From Verrucomicrobiales bacterium (lineage in GTDB: Bacteria > Verrucomicrobiota > Verrucomicrobiia > Verrucomicrobiales > DEV007): DNA of 64,000 bases. Both the position numbers and the translations under genes were made by a program. The DNA lies in NCBI GenBank assembly GCA_029213005.1, contig JARGPI010000003.1, positions 62,001 to 126,000 of the forward strand, read 5' to 3'. Each line of letters starts with the position of its first letter. Position 1 is the stretch's first letter. The notes beneath the pieces were generated by a model. That model saw only the letters and a list, made by a program, of their open reading frames with translations. It made no database searches and was not told the DNA's origin. Positions 43,578-52,843 of this stretch are shown here, piece after piece.

Positions 43578-44870
43578 GTGACTGAGAGCGATACGAATTC
43601 CGGCGAAGAAAACTCGAAAGAGACCGATCAGGAAGGGGAAAAATTGTTTCCCGATGAAATTCTGTTCGGCGGGGCTGCCGGGCTGGAAGGCGGGCTGCCT
43701 GATTTTTATGTGGAAGAGGACGACGAAAAAAGTGTCCAGTTGTCCGAAGGAGAGCGCGGAAGGATCGCCGAAAAACTTGAGTCACTGCCGGTGCTGTCAC
43801 CCCGGGAAATTGAGGAATCATTGGTGAAGCGTGGCTATCGAGGACAGGAGTTCGCCCGCCGTGCCGGAGCAACTCTTGCCTACCGGCATATGCAACGACT
43901 GCGCCGCGAGTTTATCGACAAGGTGCCGGAAGAAGATTTTTCACTGCGCGAGAATTACCTCTTTCTCGGTGCCACCGGGTCGGGAAAAACCTTTCTCACG
44001 GAAATGCTTTTCCGGGACATTCTGGGCGTTCCCACTGTGGTTGCGGATGTCACCCGGTATTCTGAAACCGGATACATCGGAGATGATGTTTTAATGTTGC
44101 TGTCCGAACTGTTTGAAGCCGCTGGTCAGGATCGGGCATGGGCGAGTTGCGGAATCATCTGTCTCGACGAATTCGATAAGCTGGCAGCGAGCCGTTCCGC
44201 CGCCCGTTTTGCGGGGGAGGGAACCACCAAGGATGTCAGCGGGTTCGGGGTGCAGAGAGGGCTGTTGAATTTGCTTTCGGGCCGAAGTTCGCCCTTTCCA
44301 ACCGATTTTGGCTACAGTGCCTTTGGGCAGAAGCTCACCATGCCGCTTCACAACATTATGTTTATCGCCTGCGGTGCCTTCAGCGGGTTGCAACAGGTCG
44401 CGGATTTGGCCGAGGGTGGCGGTTCTGCCAGTATTGGCTTCCTGCAGGACAACCGGAAAAACCAGGATGAATCCCTTGTGGCCAAAATTGGATTCGAACT
44501 GATGGAAGACACCCGTGCCTTTGCCAATTATGGAATTCTTCCGGAACTGGTCGGTCGGTTCTCGCGGATGGTGCCCTTTCAGCCGCTCAGTGCAGAGGTG
44601 CTCCGGGAAATTCTGGAGGAAAACGTTCTGCGGTCCTACCGGAGAGAGTTTGAAGCGGAGCAAGTCAATCTGGTGGTTGAGGACGAGGTCATTGATTTGA
44701 TCGTCGATTCAGCGAGACGTCGGGAGACCGGAGCCCGGGCTGTTAGAGCCTCACTGGTGCCGCATCTCGAAGAAGCCGCTTTTCGTGCCTTTGGAGACGG
44801 TGGCGGCGCGACCGTCCGGTTGTTTGTCAACAAAGGGCAAATCGAACTGGAAGTGACTTTGCTGGCTTGA
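43578..44870 (+). CDS. ClpX-like AAA+ ATPase lacking the zinc-binding domain
   Basis: 430 residues with GTG start. An acidic N-terminal region of about 85 residues replaces the zinc-binding domain of ClpX. The AAA+ core has Walker A GATGSGKT at about 131-138, pore-loop GYIG near 165, Walker B IICLDEFDK near 195, LVGRFSRM near 330 and the sensor-2 motif ETGARAVR near 390. An IGF tripeptide (ASIGFLQ) near 285 sits where ClpX docks on ClpP. It could unfold proteins for ClpP or act alone; no clpP is in the window. Length and order otherwise match ClpX. Confidence 0.85.
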   Translation: MTESDTNSGEENSKETDQEGEKLFPDEILFGGAAGLEGGLPDFYVEEDDEKSVQLSEGERGRIAEKLESLPVLSPREIEESLVKRGYRGQEFARRAGATLAYRHMQRLRREFIDKVPEEDFSLRENYLFLGATGSGKTFLTEMLFRDILGVPTVVADVTRYSETGYIGDDVLMLLSELFEAAGQDRAWASCGIICLDEFDKLAASRSAARFAGEGTTKDVSGFGVQRGLLNLLSGRSSPFPTDFGYSAFGQKLTMPLHNIMFIACGAFSGLQQVADLAEGGGSASIGFLQDNRKNQDESLVAKIGFELMEDTRAFANYGILPELVGRFSRMVPFQPLSAEVLREILEENVLRSYRREFEAEQVNLVVEDEVIDLIVDSARRRETGARAVRASLVPHLEEAAFRAFGDGGGATVRLFVNKGQIELEVTLLA

Positions 44871-44902
44871 TCGAAAAGTACACTCCCGATTCGCCGGGCC
44901 GG

Positions 44903-45793
44903 CTAACTCATTGAAGAGAATTTGCCCTCGAGTAATTCCCGGGCAGACGCACCTTTGGTTTTCTTCCGGGAAGCGTCGATCCACTCCTGTTCGAGTTGAT
45001 TCTTGGTAGGGCGTTCTTTCTGATAAAAGACTCCGAATTTTCCGGGATACTGAAGACTTGCCAACTGATAGGCTGCATTTTCGTCAGTTACATCGTGTTC
45101 CTCTTCATTGATGATATCGAATTCTCCGCCCTTTCGGGGATTTCCATCATCAAACGCACCGGGGTAAAAGATCACACATTCGGAAAGGACTTCGACTACA
45201 CTGAATCCGGGATGAGCAATGGCTCGCTCGAACATCTGCATCATGTGCTTAACCTGAGCCGCGTGAGTTCTGCCGACGAAAGTAGCCCCGCCGTTGACGA
45301 GTTTTTTCATCGGATTGATCGGCCGGTCAATAGAACCAGTCGGATCGGTTTTGGACTTGAAACCTTCGGGGCTGGTTGGTGAGGTTTGTTTCTTGGTTAA
45401 ACCGTAGACAAAGTTGTCCATCACCACATAGGTGAGATTGATATTTTTCCGGGCCGCGTGATCAAGATGGTTTCCGCCGATCGAATAACCATCACCATCT
45501 CCACCAAAGGCAAAAACGTGAAGGTCGGGTCGCGAAAGGCTGATTCCTGATGCCAGAGGTAGAGCGCGGCCGTGGATAAAGTGCACGCCGTGACCGTTGA
45601 CGAAGTAGGGAAATCGCGAAGAACATCCAATTCCCGCGATCGTACAGATTTTCTCGTGGGGAAGCTGAAGTTTTTCGAGAACTTTGTAGAAAGACGCCAA
45701 AACGGCAAAGTCACCGCAGCCGGGACACCAGGTTGGGTGATCGGCAGTGAGTGCTTTTTTAGTTAGCTTCTGAGGCTCGGCTGGGGCTGACAT
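44903..45793 (-). CDS. korB: 2-oxoacid:ferredoxin oxidoreductase, beta subunit
   Basis: 296 residues. TPP-binding features: HPTWCPGCGDFAV near the start, then IAGIGCSSRFPYF, GRALPLASGISL, FGGDGDGYSIGGNH and MDNFVYGLTKKQTSPTS. This is the beta subunit of the 2-oxoglutarate-type enzyme, which decarboxylates the oxoacid and passes electrons to ferredoxin. The gene follows korA by 33 bp on the same strand. Substrate (2-oxoglutarate or related) is inferred from subunit layout. Confidence 0.92.
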   Translation of the reverse strand: MSAPAEPQKLTKKALTADHPTWCPGCGDFAVLASFYKVLEKLQLPHEKICTIAGIGCSSRFPYFVNGHGVHFIHGRALPLASGISLSRPDLHVFAFGGDGDGYSIGGNHLDHAARKNINLTYVVMDNFVYGLTKKQTSPTSPEGFKSKTDPTGSIDRPINPMKKLVNGGATFVGRTHAAQVKHMMQMFERAIAHPGFSVVEVLSECVIFYPGAFDDGNPRKGGEFDIINEEEHDVTDENAAYQLASLQYPGKFGVFYQKERPTKNQLEQEWIDASRKKTKGASARELLEGKFSSMS

Positions 45794-45826
45794 AATCGTA
45801 GCTGGGTAATGGAATGAATAGAGTAA

Positions 45827-47629
45827 TCAAGACGCGAAGGCTGCAGGATGGATTCCTGAGACGATTTCACTGACTTTAAATGTGAGACCGTCGGTTTTGC
45901 AGATCGACTGGATTTTAGGATCGGCGTAACGAGCTCGAAGTAGCGTGGCCAACTGGCCGAAACCATAAAGTCCTTCATCGTTCATTTCGATACAGACAAT
46001 GCGATCGAACTTTTCGAAGATGGTTTCCATTCCATTGGGCATTGGATTGATGTGGCGAAGATGCAAGCAGCCTACCGACAGGCCGTGATGATCTCTCAAT
46101 CGTGTGGTGGCTTCCCGAATTGGCCCCCAGGTTGATCCCCATCCGATCAGGAGAACTTCGCCGTTGGTGTCGCCATAGATTTCAGGCAGTGGAAGTTTGT
46201 CTCCGAGAGCTTTGATTTTTTCACGGCGACGGGCGTTCATCTTCGCGTGAAGTTCCGGGCTACCGCTGGGGTGGCCCCATTCGTCGTGTTCCAGGCCGGT
46301 TACGACTGGATATTTTCCACCTTCCATTGGCGATCCCGGAGGGGCGTGTCTCGTGGCGGAATCGAGCGGATAAGGTTTGAAACTCTCCGGTCTGGGTGAA
46401 AGGTCGAGTTCGGGCTCGACGACATCGCTCAGGTCGGGTGCCTGGAATGCTTCGATCCGGGATGAAATCGCCTGATCGGACAGTACAAAGACCGGACAGC
46501 TATATTCCTTTGCCAGTTGGCATGCTTCGCGACCGATGTAGAAACAATCTTCTACATTTTTCGGAGCGAGAACAATGCGGGGACAGTCGCCATGGCTACC
46601 GTAAATTGCCTGCATCAAATCACTCTGTTCGACGCTGGTCGGCAGTCCGGTACTGGGGCCGCCCCGCTGGACATTGATCACGACGAGGGGTAACTCGGCC
46701 ATAGTGGCATAACTGAGCGCCTCCATCTTAAGAGATAGACCCGGGCCGGAACTTCCTGTGATAGCGATGTGGCCCGCATAAGAAAATCCCAGTGCCATTG
46801 AAACTGCCGCGAGCTCATCTTCGCATTGAACAAAGAGCCCGCCGAATTTTGGGAGTTCAGTCCGGAGCATCTCCATTACCGGAGACCACGGGGTGATCGG
46901 ATACCCTGCGCCATAGCGAACTCCACCGGCGAGGAGACCGAGGGTAAGAGCGCTGTTCCCATCGGTTGTGATCCTGTCATCGCGATCATCGGATCCTTTT
47001 TTCAGGTTATATCCGACCGTCATGACATCTCCGATTGGATAGGCATAGCCGGTATCAAAAGCGACCATCGCATTCCGCAAAATATCTTCGCTCTTTCTCC
47101 CAAACTGCCGCTCAATCAGAGTGACCAGTTTTTCTTTATTGAGTTTGAAGAGGGATGCGACGAGCCCGAGGACAAAGATATTCTTACCGCGGTCCCGGGC
47201 ACTTCCGCCCATCGCTTCAACGGTGGTGCTGGTCATCGGGATGCCGACATGGATAATATCCTTATTGTCGAGATTGGGTGAATCGACATGATCGGAGTCA
47301 TAGATACAGACGCCCCCCTTTTTCAGAGAATTGATGTGGTTGTCGTAGCTGTGCTGGTAGAATGCGATCAGAAAGTCGGATTCGTCTCCTGCGGAAAGAA
47401 CTTCTCCCGATCCGAGATGAACTTGAAAAATCGAGGGCCCTCCCGAAATCGTAGAGGGAATTGTCATGTAAGTTACGACTTCCCGGGAACTGCGACCGGC
47501 CAGTTTGGCGAGGAGGCCACCGATCGTTTGAATCCCGTCCTGAGAATTTCCGGCAAAGCGTATTACCGTGTCGTAGAGGTCGATTACGTCGCTGTTCCCG
47601 GAGGGCGCGAGGGTGGCAGATGAACTCAT
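45827..47629 (-). CDS. korA: 2-oxoacid:ferredoxin oxidoreductase, fused gamma-alpha subunit
   Basis: 600 residues. The N-terminal 190 or so form the gamma domain (RFAGNSQDGIQTIGGLLA, MTIPSTISGGPSIFQVHLG). The alpha domain follows (GVRYGAGYPITPWSPVMEML, EDELAAVSMALGFSYAG, TGSSGPGLSLKMEAL, NVQRGGPSTGLPTSVEQSDLMQ) and ends with a transketolase-type C-terminal domain. It forms the complex with KorB: oxidative decarboxylation of 2-oxoglutarate with ferredoxin and CoA. Fusion of the gamma and alpha parts is common in aerobic and facultative bacteria. The secretin gene lies upstream. Confidence 0.92.
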   Translation of the reverse strand: MSSSATLAPSGNSDVIDLYDTVIRFAGNSQDGIQTIGGLLAKLAGRSSREVVTYMTIPSTISGGPSIFQVHLGSGEVLSAGDESDFLIAFYQHSYDNHINSLKKGGVCIYDSDHVDSPNLDNKDIIHVGIPMTSTTVEAMGGSARDRGKNIFVLGLVASLFKLNKEKLVTLIERQFGRKSEDILRNAMVAFDTGYAYPIGDVMTVGYNLKKGSDDRDDRITTDGNSALTLGLLAGGVRYGAGYPITPWSPVMEMLRTELPKFGGLFVQCEDELAAVSMALGFSYAGHIAITGSSGPGLSLKMEALSYATMAELPLVVINVQRGGPSTGLPTSVEQSDLMQAIYGSHGDCPRIVLAPKNVEDCFYIGREACQLAKEYSCPVFVLSDQAISSRIEAFQAPDLSDVVEPELDLSPRPESFKPYPLDSATRHAPPGSPMEGGKYPVVTGLEHDEWGHPSGSPELHAKMNARRREKIKALGDKLPLPEIYGDTNGEVLLIGWGSTWGPIREATTRLRDHHGLSVGCLHLRHINPMPNGMETIFEKFDRIVCIEMNDEGLYGFGQLATLLRARYADPKIQSICKTDGLTFKVSEIVSGIHPAAFAS

Positions 47630-47704
47630 TGTCTGAAAAGTCCTGCTAATATCTATGGATTTAATTTCGCTGCAACTACGTTTCAGCGTGATAAAAAAGT
47701 TCCG

Positions 47705-50296
47705 TTACTTCTGGTAGGGGTAGGAAGGCGGTGCAAACGAGCCTGCCGCCGGAGGGACCGGGGGGCGGTTAGATTGTGGCGGAAATTCGTTGGCGTCGTT
47801 ATCGTCGACCACCTGATTAATTGGCTCCCCGGCGGGATCCAGTAGTCGGACGGTGGCAAAGATTAAGATGGCACGCTTCACATGATCTTCCGTCGCAGAT
47901 CTGAATAATCGACCCAGAACCGGAAGGTCTCCAAGAAACGGGGTTTTATCTTCGGAGTCCACAACGCTGTGCCCGTGAAAACCACCGATAGCCACGGTTT
48001 GTCCATCCCAAACGTTCACATTAGTTGCTTCGCGCACCGTATCAAAAACCGGCATGAGAATTCGGTTATCTGTGGAGTTTTGAGGAGGCGGTCCGCCTGC
48101 TCCCAACACTTGACCTATCGAGGTAATTGGAACGCCGTAATTAATGAAGCCAGTAAAATCAGTGAAGTCGATCAAAAGGTCGAGGGACACGGAGTGATTG
48201 TCCTCGGATACCGTTGGTTCGACTTCGATCGTTTTCCCTACGGGGCGCATTTCAAAGGCGGTTGGTGTAGCAGGAGTGATAGGAGCCGGTGAAATCGTCG
48301 CGGACGCAAAACCAATAGCCACCAGATTAGTATCTCCGAACTGGTTGGGAACTTCGGGTGGATCATACTCTGTGGGATAGATGAATTCTCTAATGATCTC
48401 CACTTTCCCGCGCTGCCCCGGACGAACCAGCAATTTGGTGTCACAGAGAAAATCAGTACCTTTAGCCTGGCTTAAAAGGCGCAGGGTGGATTGGAACTGC
48501 GGGTCAGTGAATACTCCGGCTACGGTAAACACGGAAGGTGCTCCACTGGTCGCTGCTCCGGTACCCAGTTCCCGCGTAATGATGTCGTCAATCGATTGAG
48601 TGGTTTTTAGACTACCTGTTCTCAAGCCCGAAGTGAGGGGATATGCACCTACCGGCGTGCCGGTGCCGGGGTTGACAAAAGGAAACGTCCCCGGATCGGT
48701 CCCTCCGTAAGTGCCGCCTCCGGCGAACACTCTCGGCGTGGAACCGAGGTTGGCTTGGCCCAGTAGTGAGTCCACTCCGAGTTGTTTAACATTTTCCTGA
48801 GTGATCGAAATAATCTTCAGCCCGACTTCGACCATTTTATTGACGCCGTCCCGAGCTGCCTGAACCAGATTATCCACCATGGTTAATTGATCAGGGGTGT
48901 TTCTGACCAATAGTGTGCTGGTTGCCGGATTGTAGTTGGCGATGGCGCCTTCAACAAAGGTGACGCCGCTCTCTTCGAGAAACTCCTTAGCGGTTTTTCT
49001 TTTCACCAAAACGCTTCCGGCAACTCCGTTGTTACCCTGATCAGCAAATGGGTCCGCATTTAATTGGATGTCATTCCCTAGACCGCCTCTGGATAAAAAG
49101 CCGGGAGGAACGGTCCAAGTCCGGTTTTCGAGAACCTGTTGGGCATCTGCAGAAGTGGAGAGAATCCGGACTGCAAAATTATCGACCTGATATTTGGTAC
49201 CGGTTTGCTGGGTCACGTATTTTAACACCACGCCTAGCGGTACATTGTTCAGCTTCAAGCTCAGTGTTTTAGCCCCCGGATCTTCGCCTGCACCAAAGGA
49301 ACCGGTATCCAACAAGAGGTTGATACCCTTTAAGTTAATATCGCTTTCCGCAAAATCCAGGGCTCTGGACTGCTGCTCCAGCAATTGCATCACATCCCGG
49401 AGAGTTGCCTGATTGACTTCTAAACTTGGGATAACAATGGTTTGGAGCTTCTCCTGAAGGGCTTCCCGGCGGCTCACCACCGAAATTTGATCATCGATCA
49501 CGATATCGGACCCAATGGAGCGGGGAACCGGCATTTCCCATTCCTCCGCAATTTCACGCAACTTGGTTGCGCGGGTTTGATCGCGAGCCACATCGAAATA
49601 ATTCATTTTGTGGCGCTCCACATTTTCGATGCCGCGCCGGGCTGCTGAGTTGTAGCGATCGATTAAAAGGACCCGATTATAGGTCAATGCAGCGCGATCG
49701 AAATCTCCGTAGTCCAAATAGCCCTGCGCTGTGATCAACAGTTGCCTGACCTTTTGAACGTTTTCGATGTGCTGCGGGCTGATCGCTGTTGCGTAGTACT
49801 CCGGATCATTCAGGTTCTCCAACATTCGCTTGAGGCCGGGATCCATCGAAGAATCGAGCCCCGCCTCTGCGCCGAGAGCAACGGCATTTTCGAGAACGTG
49901 TTTAGCCTGAGGCCACCGGGCCTCATCAATCATTTGCTGAGCATATTGGACCGTAGCTGCCTGGTAGCGTCGAAACACTGCCCTCCGGGTTGCTGCGACG
50001 GCTGGCACTTCCGGCAACATTTCGAATGCGGCCTTAAAGTTATCCATCGCTTCACCGTAGGAGCGATCGGTTTGAGCCATCGAACCGGCTTGAATTAGTT
50101 GCTGAGCGGTGGCCAGCATCTGTTGACGCCGCATCACCTCGTTGGTTGCGATGGCCGCAGGGGACGCTGGTGGCGCGGTCTCCTGTCCGGTCAAAAAGCT
50201 ACCGGAAACTAAAAGGCATGTGACAGCCAGAAGAACTCCCTTTTTTAGCGAGTCAGTGCTGACAATATTTCGGTTTTCTATGTGTTTCGCGGCCAA
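47705..50296 (-). CDS. TPR-containing secretin of the Amuc_1098 type (type IV pilus/type II secretion outer-membrane channel)
   Basis: 863 residues. Signal peptide (LLAVTCLLVSGSFLTG), then helical TPR-like repeats (about 55-245), secretin N-domains (about 290-490, with LKLNNVPLGVVLKYV and NPATSTLLVRNTPDQL) and the secretin core. The core ends with the conserved segment VWDGQTVAIGGF...TPFLGDLPVLGRLFRS. Such TPR-secretin fusions are typical of Verrucomicrobia, where Amuc_1098 belongs to a pilus locus. No pilM/N/O-like genes are adjacent; korAB follows downstream and the amidase gene is divergent. Confidence 0.88.
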   Translation of the reverse strand: MAAKHIENRNIVSTDSLKKGVLLAVTCLLVSGSFLTGQETAPPASPAAIATNEVMRRQQMLATAQQLIQAGSMAQTDRSYGEAMDNFKAAFEMLPEVPAVAATRRAVFRRYQAATVQYAQQMIDEARWPQAKHVLENAVALGAEAGLDSSMDPGLKRMLENLNDPEYYATAISPQHIENVQKVRQLLITAQGYLDYGDFDRAALTYNRVLLIDRYNSAARRGIENVERHKMNYFDVARDQTRATKLREIAEEWEMPVPRSIGSDIVIDDQISVVSRREALQEKLQTIVIPSLEVNQATLRDVMQLLEQQSRALDFAESDINLKGINLLLDTGSFGAGEDPGAKTLSLKLNNVPLGVVLKYVTQQTGTKYQVDNFAVRILSTSADAQQVLENRTWTVPPGFLSRGGLGNDIQLNADPFADQGNNGVAGSVLVKRKTAKEFLEESGVTFVEGAIANYNPATSTLLVRNTPDQLTMVDNLVQAARDGVNKMVEVGLKIISITQENVKQLGVDSLLGQANLGSTPRVFAGGGTYGGTDPGTFPFVNPGTGTPVGAYPLTSGLRTGSLKTTQSIDDIITRELGTGAATSGAPSVFTVAGVFTDPQFQSTLRLLSQAKGTDFLCDTKLLVRPGQRGKVEIIREFIYPTEYDPPEVPNQFGDTNLVAIGFASATISPAPITPATPTAFEMRPVGKTIEVEPTVSEDNHSVSLDLLIDFTDFTGFINYGVPITSIGQVLGAGGPPPQNSTDNRILMPVFDTVREATNVNVWDGQTVAIGGFHGHSVVDSEDKTPFLGDLPVLGRLFRSATEDHVKRAILIFATVRLLDPAGEPINQVVDDNDANEFPPQSNRPPVPPAAGSFAPPSYPYQK

Positions 50297-50702
50297 ATTT
50301 GAATCGGTCTATTAGAGAGCCAGTAACCTATCAGCAAGCGGGCAAATATGGCAAGCGGATACCTCGCAAATTGAAAAAATCGCAGGATCAAGATTTAAAT
50401 CTGATAAGTCTTAACTATTTATTTTTCCGAAACTCCAACTCGGTTGATCAGGATGAGTCGGCGAAGCCCGGGCCGAGAATCCTGACTTCATCTAATAAAG
50501 CAAACCGAGGGAACGTGAAGAGTCCGAGGGCCGGTCTTGGTCACTTTTTCCATTTTTTAGGATAAATGCAAAACCCGCTCGTCTCATTGGAACCGAAACA
50601 TTGTCTTTGAACTGCTTGATCATCTTCCGATGATTAATTTTAAGACGTAGGCTTGATTAAGTCATATTTAATACTTATATTTAATAAAAATTGCCCAGAA
50701 AC
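50297..50702. other. Intergenic region between secretin and amidase genes
   Basis: About 400 bp divergent promoter region. No credible gene: a short 88-codon frame starting with TTG at 50299 has no family features. The last 100 bp are AT-rich and contain the promoter at 50653-50681. Nothing else was recognised. Confidence 0.55.
50653..50681 (+). promoter_or_regulatory. Predicted sigma70-type promoter of the amidase operon
   Basis: TTGATT at 50653-50658 and TATATT at 50676-50681 with 17-bp spacing, 22 bp before the ATG at 50703. Confidence 0.5.
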
Positions 50703-51302
50703 ATGAATTGCGCCCGCAAACTTTTATTATTTTTCGCCGTTTTAATAGCCTCCAGTTTTGCTTCTGCTGCTGATTTTACCACTGTCGTTATCGATGCAGG
50801 GCATGGGGGCCATGACTTGGGAGCTGCGGAATCAAAAGTTTACGAAAAGCATATCAATCTGGATGTTTCCCGTCGTCTGGAGCGAACTTTGCGGGAAAAT
50901 GGACTGAAAGTGGTCATGGTCCGTTCGAAAGATAATTACGTGACGCTGAGTGAGCGGGCCAGTATTGCCAACAAGTATCGCAATTCTATTTTTGTTAGTA
51001 TCCATTTTAACCACAGCTGGAAAAACACCGTCAGTGGAATCGAAACTTACTACTACGGTTCAAAGGGTTCACCGCTGGCCAAGTGTGTTCAGGACCAGTT
51101 GATCGAGGGCGTTCAGGCGGTGGATCGCGGTGTGAAAAAAGCGAGTTTTGCGGTGTTGAGACGAACCAGTGCTCCAGCTTGCCTGGTGGAAGGTGGATTC
51201 GTCAGTAACGCGATTGAACGGGATGCGATGATGGAGGGTAAGCGCCGCCAAATCATCGCAGACAGTATTGCCAAAGGTATTTTGAATTACAAGAACCGGT
51301 AA
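50703..51302 (+). CDS. N-acetylmuramoyl-L-alanine amidase (Amidase_3)
   Basis: 199 residues from ATG 50703 (TTG 50691 in frame). Signal peptide ends near ASAAD. Zinc-site motifs are complete: VVIDAGHGGHDLGA, the Glu in YEKHINLD, SIHFNHS and a C-terminal CLVEGGFVSN with the catalytic Glu. It cleaves the amide bond between MurNAc and the stem peptide, in daughter-cell separation or wall turnover. No AMIN or LysM domain is fused. The NAD(P)HX repair gene starts 14 bp downstream. Confidence 0.93.
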   Translation: MNCARKLLLFFAVLIASSFASAADFTTVVIDAGHGGHDLGAAESKVYEKHINLDVSRRLERTLRENGLKVVMVRSKDNYVTLSERASIANKYRNSIFVSIHFNHSWKNTVSGIETYYYGSKGSPLAKCVQDQLIEGVQAVDRGVKKASFAVLRRTSAPACLVEGGFVSNAIERDAMMEGKRRQIIADSIAKGILNYKNR

Positions 51303-51315
51303 GGAGGCAAGCATC

Positions 51316-52755
51316 ATGGTGGTGACCTGCGAACAAATGAGAGCGGCGGAAGACCGCCTTTTTTCAAGTGGGCAGGCAGCGGAGCCACTGATGGATCTGG
51401 CGGGATATCGCTGCGCGGAAGCGATCCGGAATACCGTTCTCGGCCCAGGCAGAGCCGTCCTGTTCTGCGGGAAAGGTAACAACGGCGGAGATGCGCTGGT
51501 TGTCGGGGCCTGGCTTAGAAAGTGGGGATGGCAAGTTGATGTGCGGTTCTCTCATCCACTTGATCAGACCACCAATCTTGCCTGTAAAAAATACCGGGAA
51601 TTTGAAGAGGTACCCGATGGGGCAGGTGGGAATTCGACTGTTCTGATCGATGGCCTGCTCGGAATTGGGGCAAAAGGAGCCCTTCATGGTGCCATCGGAA
51701 ATCTCGCGAAGGATTGCAACGAATGGCGGTTGAAATTTGGAGCGATCACTTTTGCGATTGATATTCCTTCCGGAATTGATGGCGACTCCGGCGAACCCTA
51801 TGAAGGAGCGGTTGTCGCCGATCATACCTTATCAATTTGCGTTCCTAAAAGGGGGATTTTAGATGAAAGATCAATCGACCATGTCGGGCGGATTCATCAG
51901 ATTGCCCTTCCCGAAATACCAGTTTCAGAAGGCGATGCCACGCTTGAAATGATTTCCCCGGAAACGTTGAGGCCTCATCTGAAGAGACGTAAGTTTGATA
52001 CTCACAAAGGAACGGCAGGCAGGGTTGCCATCATCGCCGGTTCCAAAGGTTTGTCCGGAGCACCGACGCTTTCCAGTCTCGGAGCGATAAATAGCGGGGC
52101 TGGACTGGTAACCGTGTTTGTTCCGGAGGAGATCTATCAAATCGTGGCTTCGCAGGCACCGGTGGAGGTGATGGTTCATGCTTACTCAGATTCGATTGAA
52201 GAGATAAAGAATCACCGGGCAGATGTTTTCGCTATCGGGCCCGGACTGGGCTCCACGATCAATCCCGATATCCTCGATTTTGCGACGTCATGGAAGGGGC
52301 CGGTGGTGATGGATGCTGACCTGCTAAACTGGATATCTGAATCCGACGATTTACTGAATCAGTTTCCCGCAGGAAAGCGGCTGCTTACTCCGCATCCCGG
52401 AGAATTGGCTCGTCTCGCCGATTTGTCTGGCACCGGGGATCGTATTGAAACCGCACGAACTCTGGCGGAAAAATGGAACGTCACTTTGCTGTATAAAGGA
52501 GCGCGAACCGTGGTCGCAACGCCCGGGGAAGTTACCGGTATAAACTCATCCGGAACTCCGGCGATGGCGAGCGGTGGCATGGGGGATTTGCTAACCGGTA
52601 TGACCGCCTCATTCGTCGGCCGGGGAATGTCCCTGCACGAAGCCGCCTGCACTGCGAGCTGGTGTTTGGGAAGAGCGGCGGAAATCTGCCCACCTGCAGT
52701 GACGGCCAGTCAGGTTGCCCGCCAACTGGGACCGGTCATCGATGCTTTAATCTAA
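51316..52755 (+). CDS. nnr: Bifunctional NAD(P)H-hydrate epimerase/dehydratase
   Basis: 479 residues. N-terminal YjeF_N epimerase domain (about 1-205) with GKGNNGGDALV, and C-terminal carbohydrate-kinase-like dehydratase (about 215-479) with KGTAGRVAIIAGS, AIGPGLG, TPHPGELARL and SGGMGDLLTG. The two domains repair hydrated NADH and NADPH: the epimerase interconverts R and S forms, and the ADP/ATP-dependent dehydratase regenerates NAD(P)H. Fusion is the most common bacterial arrangement. Confidence 0.95.
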   Translation: MVVTCEQMRAAEDRLFSSGQAAEPLMDLAGYRCAEAIRNTVLGPGRAVLFCGKGNNGGDALVVGAWLRKWGWQVDVRFSHPLDQTTNLACKKYREFEEVPDGAGGNSTVLIDGLLGIGAKGALHGAIGNLAKDCNEWRLKFGAITFAIDIPSGIDGDSGEPYEGAVVADHTLSICVPKRGILDERSIDHVGRIHQIALPEIPVSEGDATLEMISPETLRPHLKRRKFDTHKGTAGRVAIIAGSKGLSGAPTLSSLGAINSGAGLVTVFVPEEIYQIVASQAPVEVMVHAYSDSIEEIKNHRADVFAIGPGLGSTINPDILDFATSWKGPVVMDADLLNWISESDDLLNQFPAGKRLLTPHPGELARLADLSGTGDRIETARTLAEKWNVTLLYKGARTVVATPGEVTGINSSGTPAMASGGMGDLLTGMTASFVGRGMSLHEAACTASWCLGRAAEICPPAVTASQVARQLGPVIDALI

Positions 52756-52776
52756 AGCGGATGTTCGCCAATTAAA

Positions 52777-52814
52777 AAATTATACCGAATTCTTAACGAA
52801 ATTGGTATAATTTT
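52777..52814. promoter_or_regulatory. Inverted repeat overlapping a promoter-like region
   Basis: AAATTATACCGAAT at 52777-52790 pairs with ATTGGTATAATTT at 52801-52813 (one bulged base), with a 10-nt loop. A TTGGTA / TATATT pair (16 bp apart) starts inside the right arm. It could be an operator for the gene at 52844 or the terminator of the upstream gene; no T run follows. Confidence 0.4.
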
Positions 52815-52843
52815 GATAAGTATTATATTATATTTGCTGAGAT

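Noticed and set aside
50299..50565. 88-codon frame with a TTG start
   Set aside because: No ribosome site, no recognisable domain, and it lies in a divergent promoter region.
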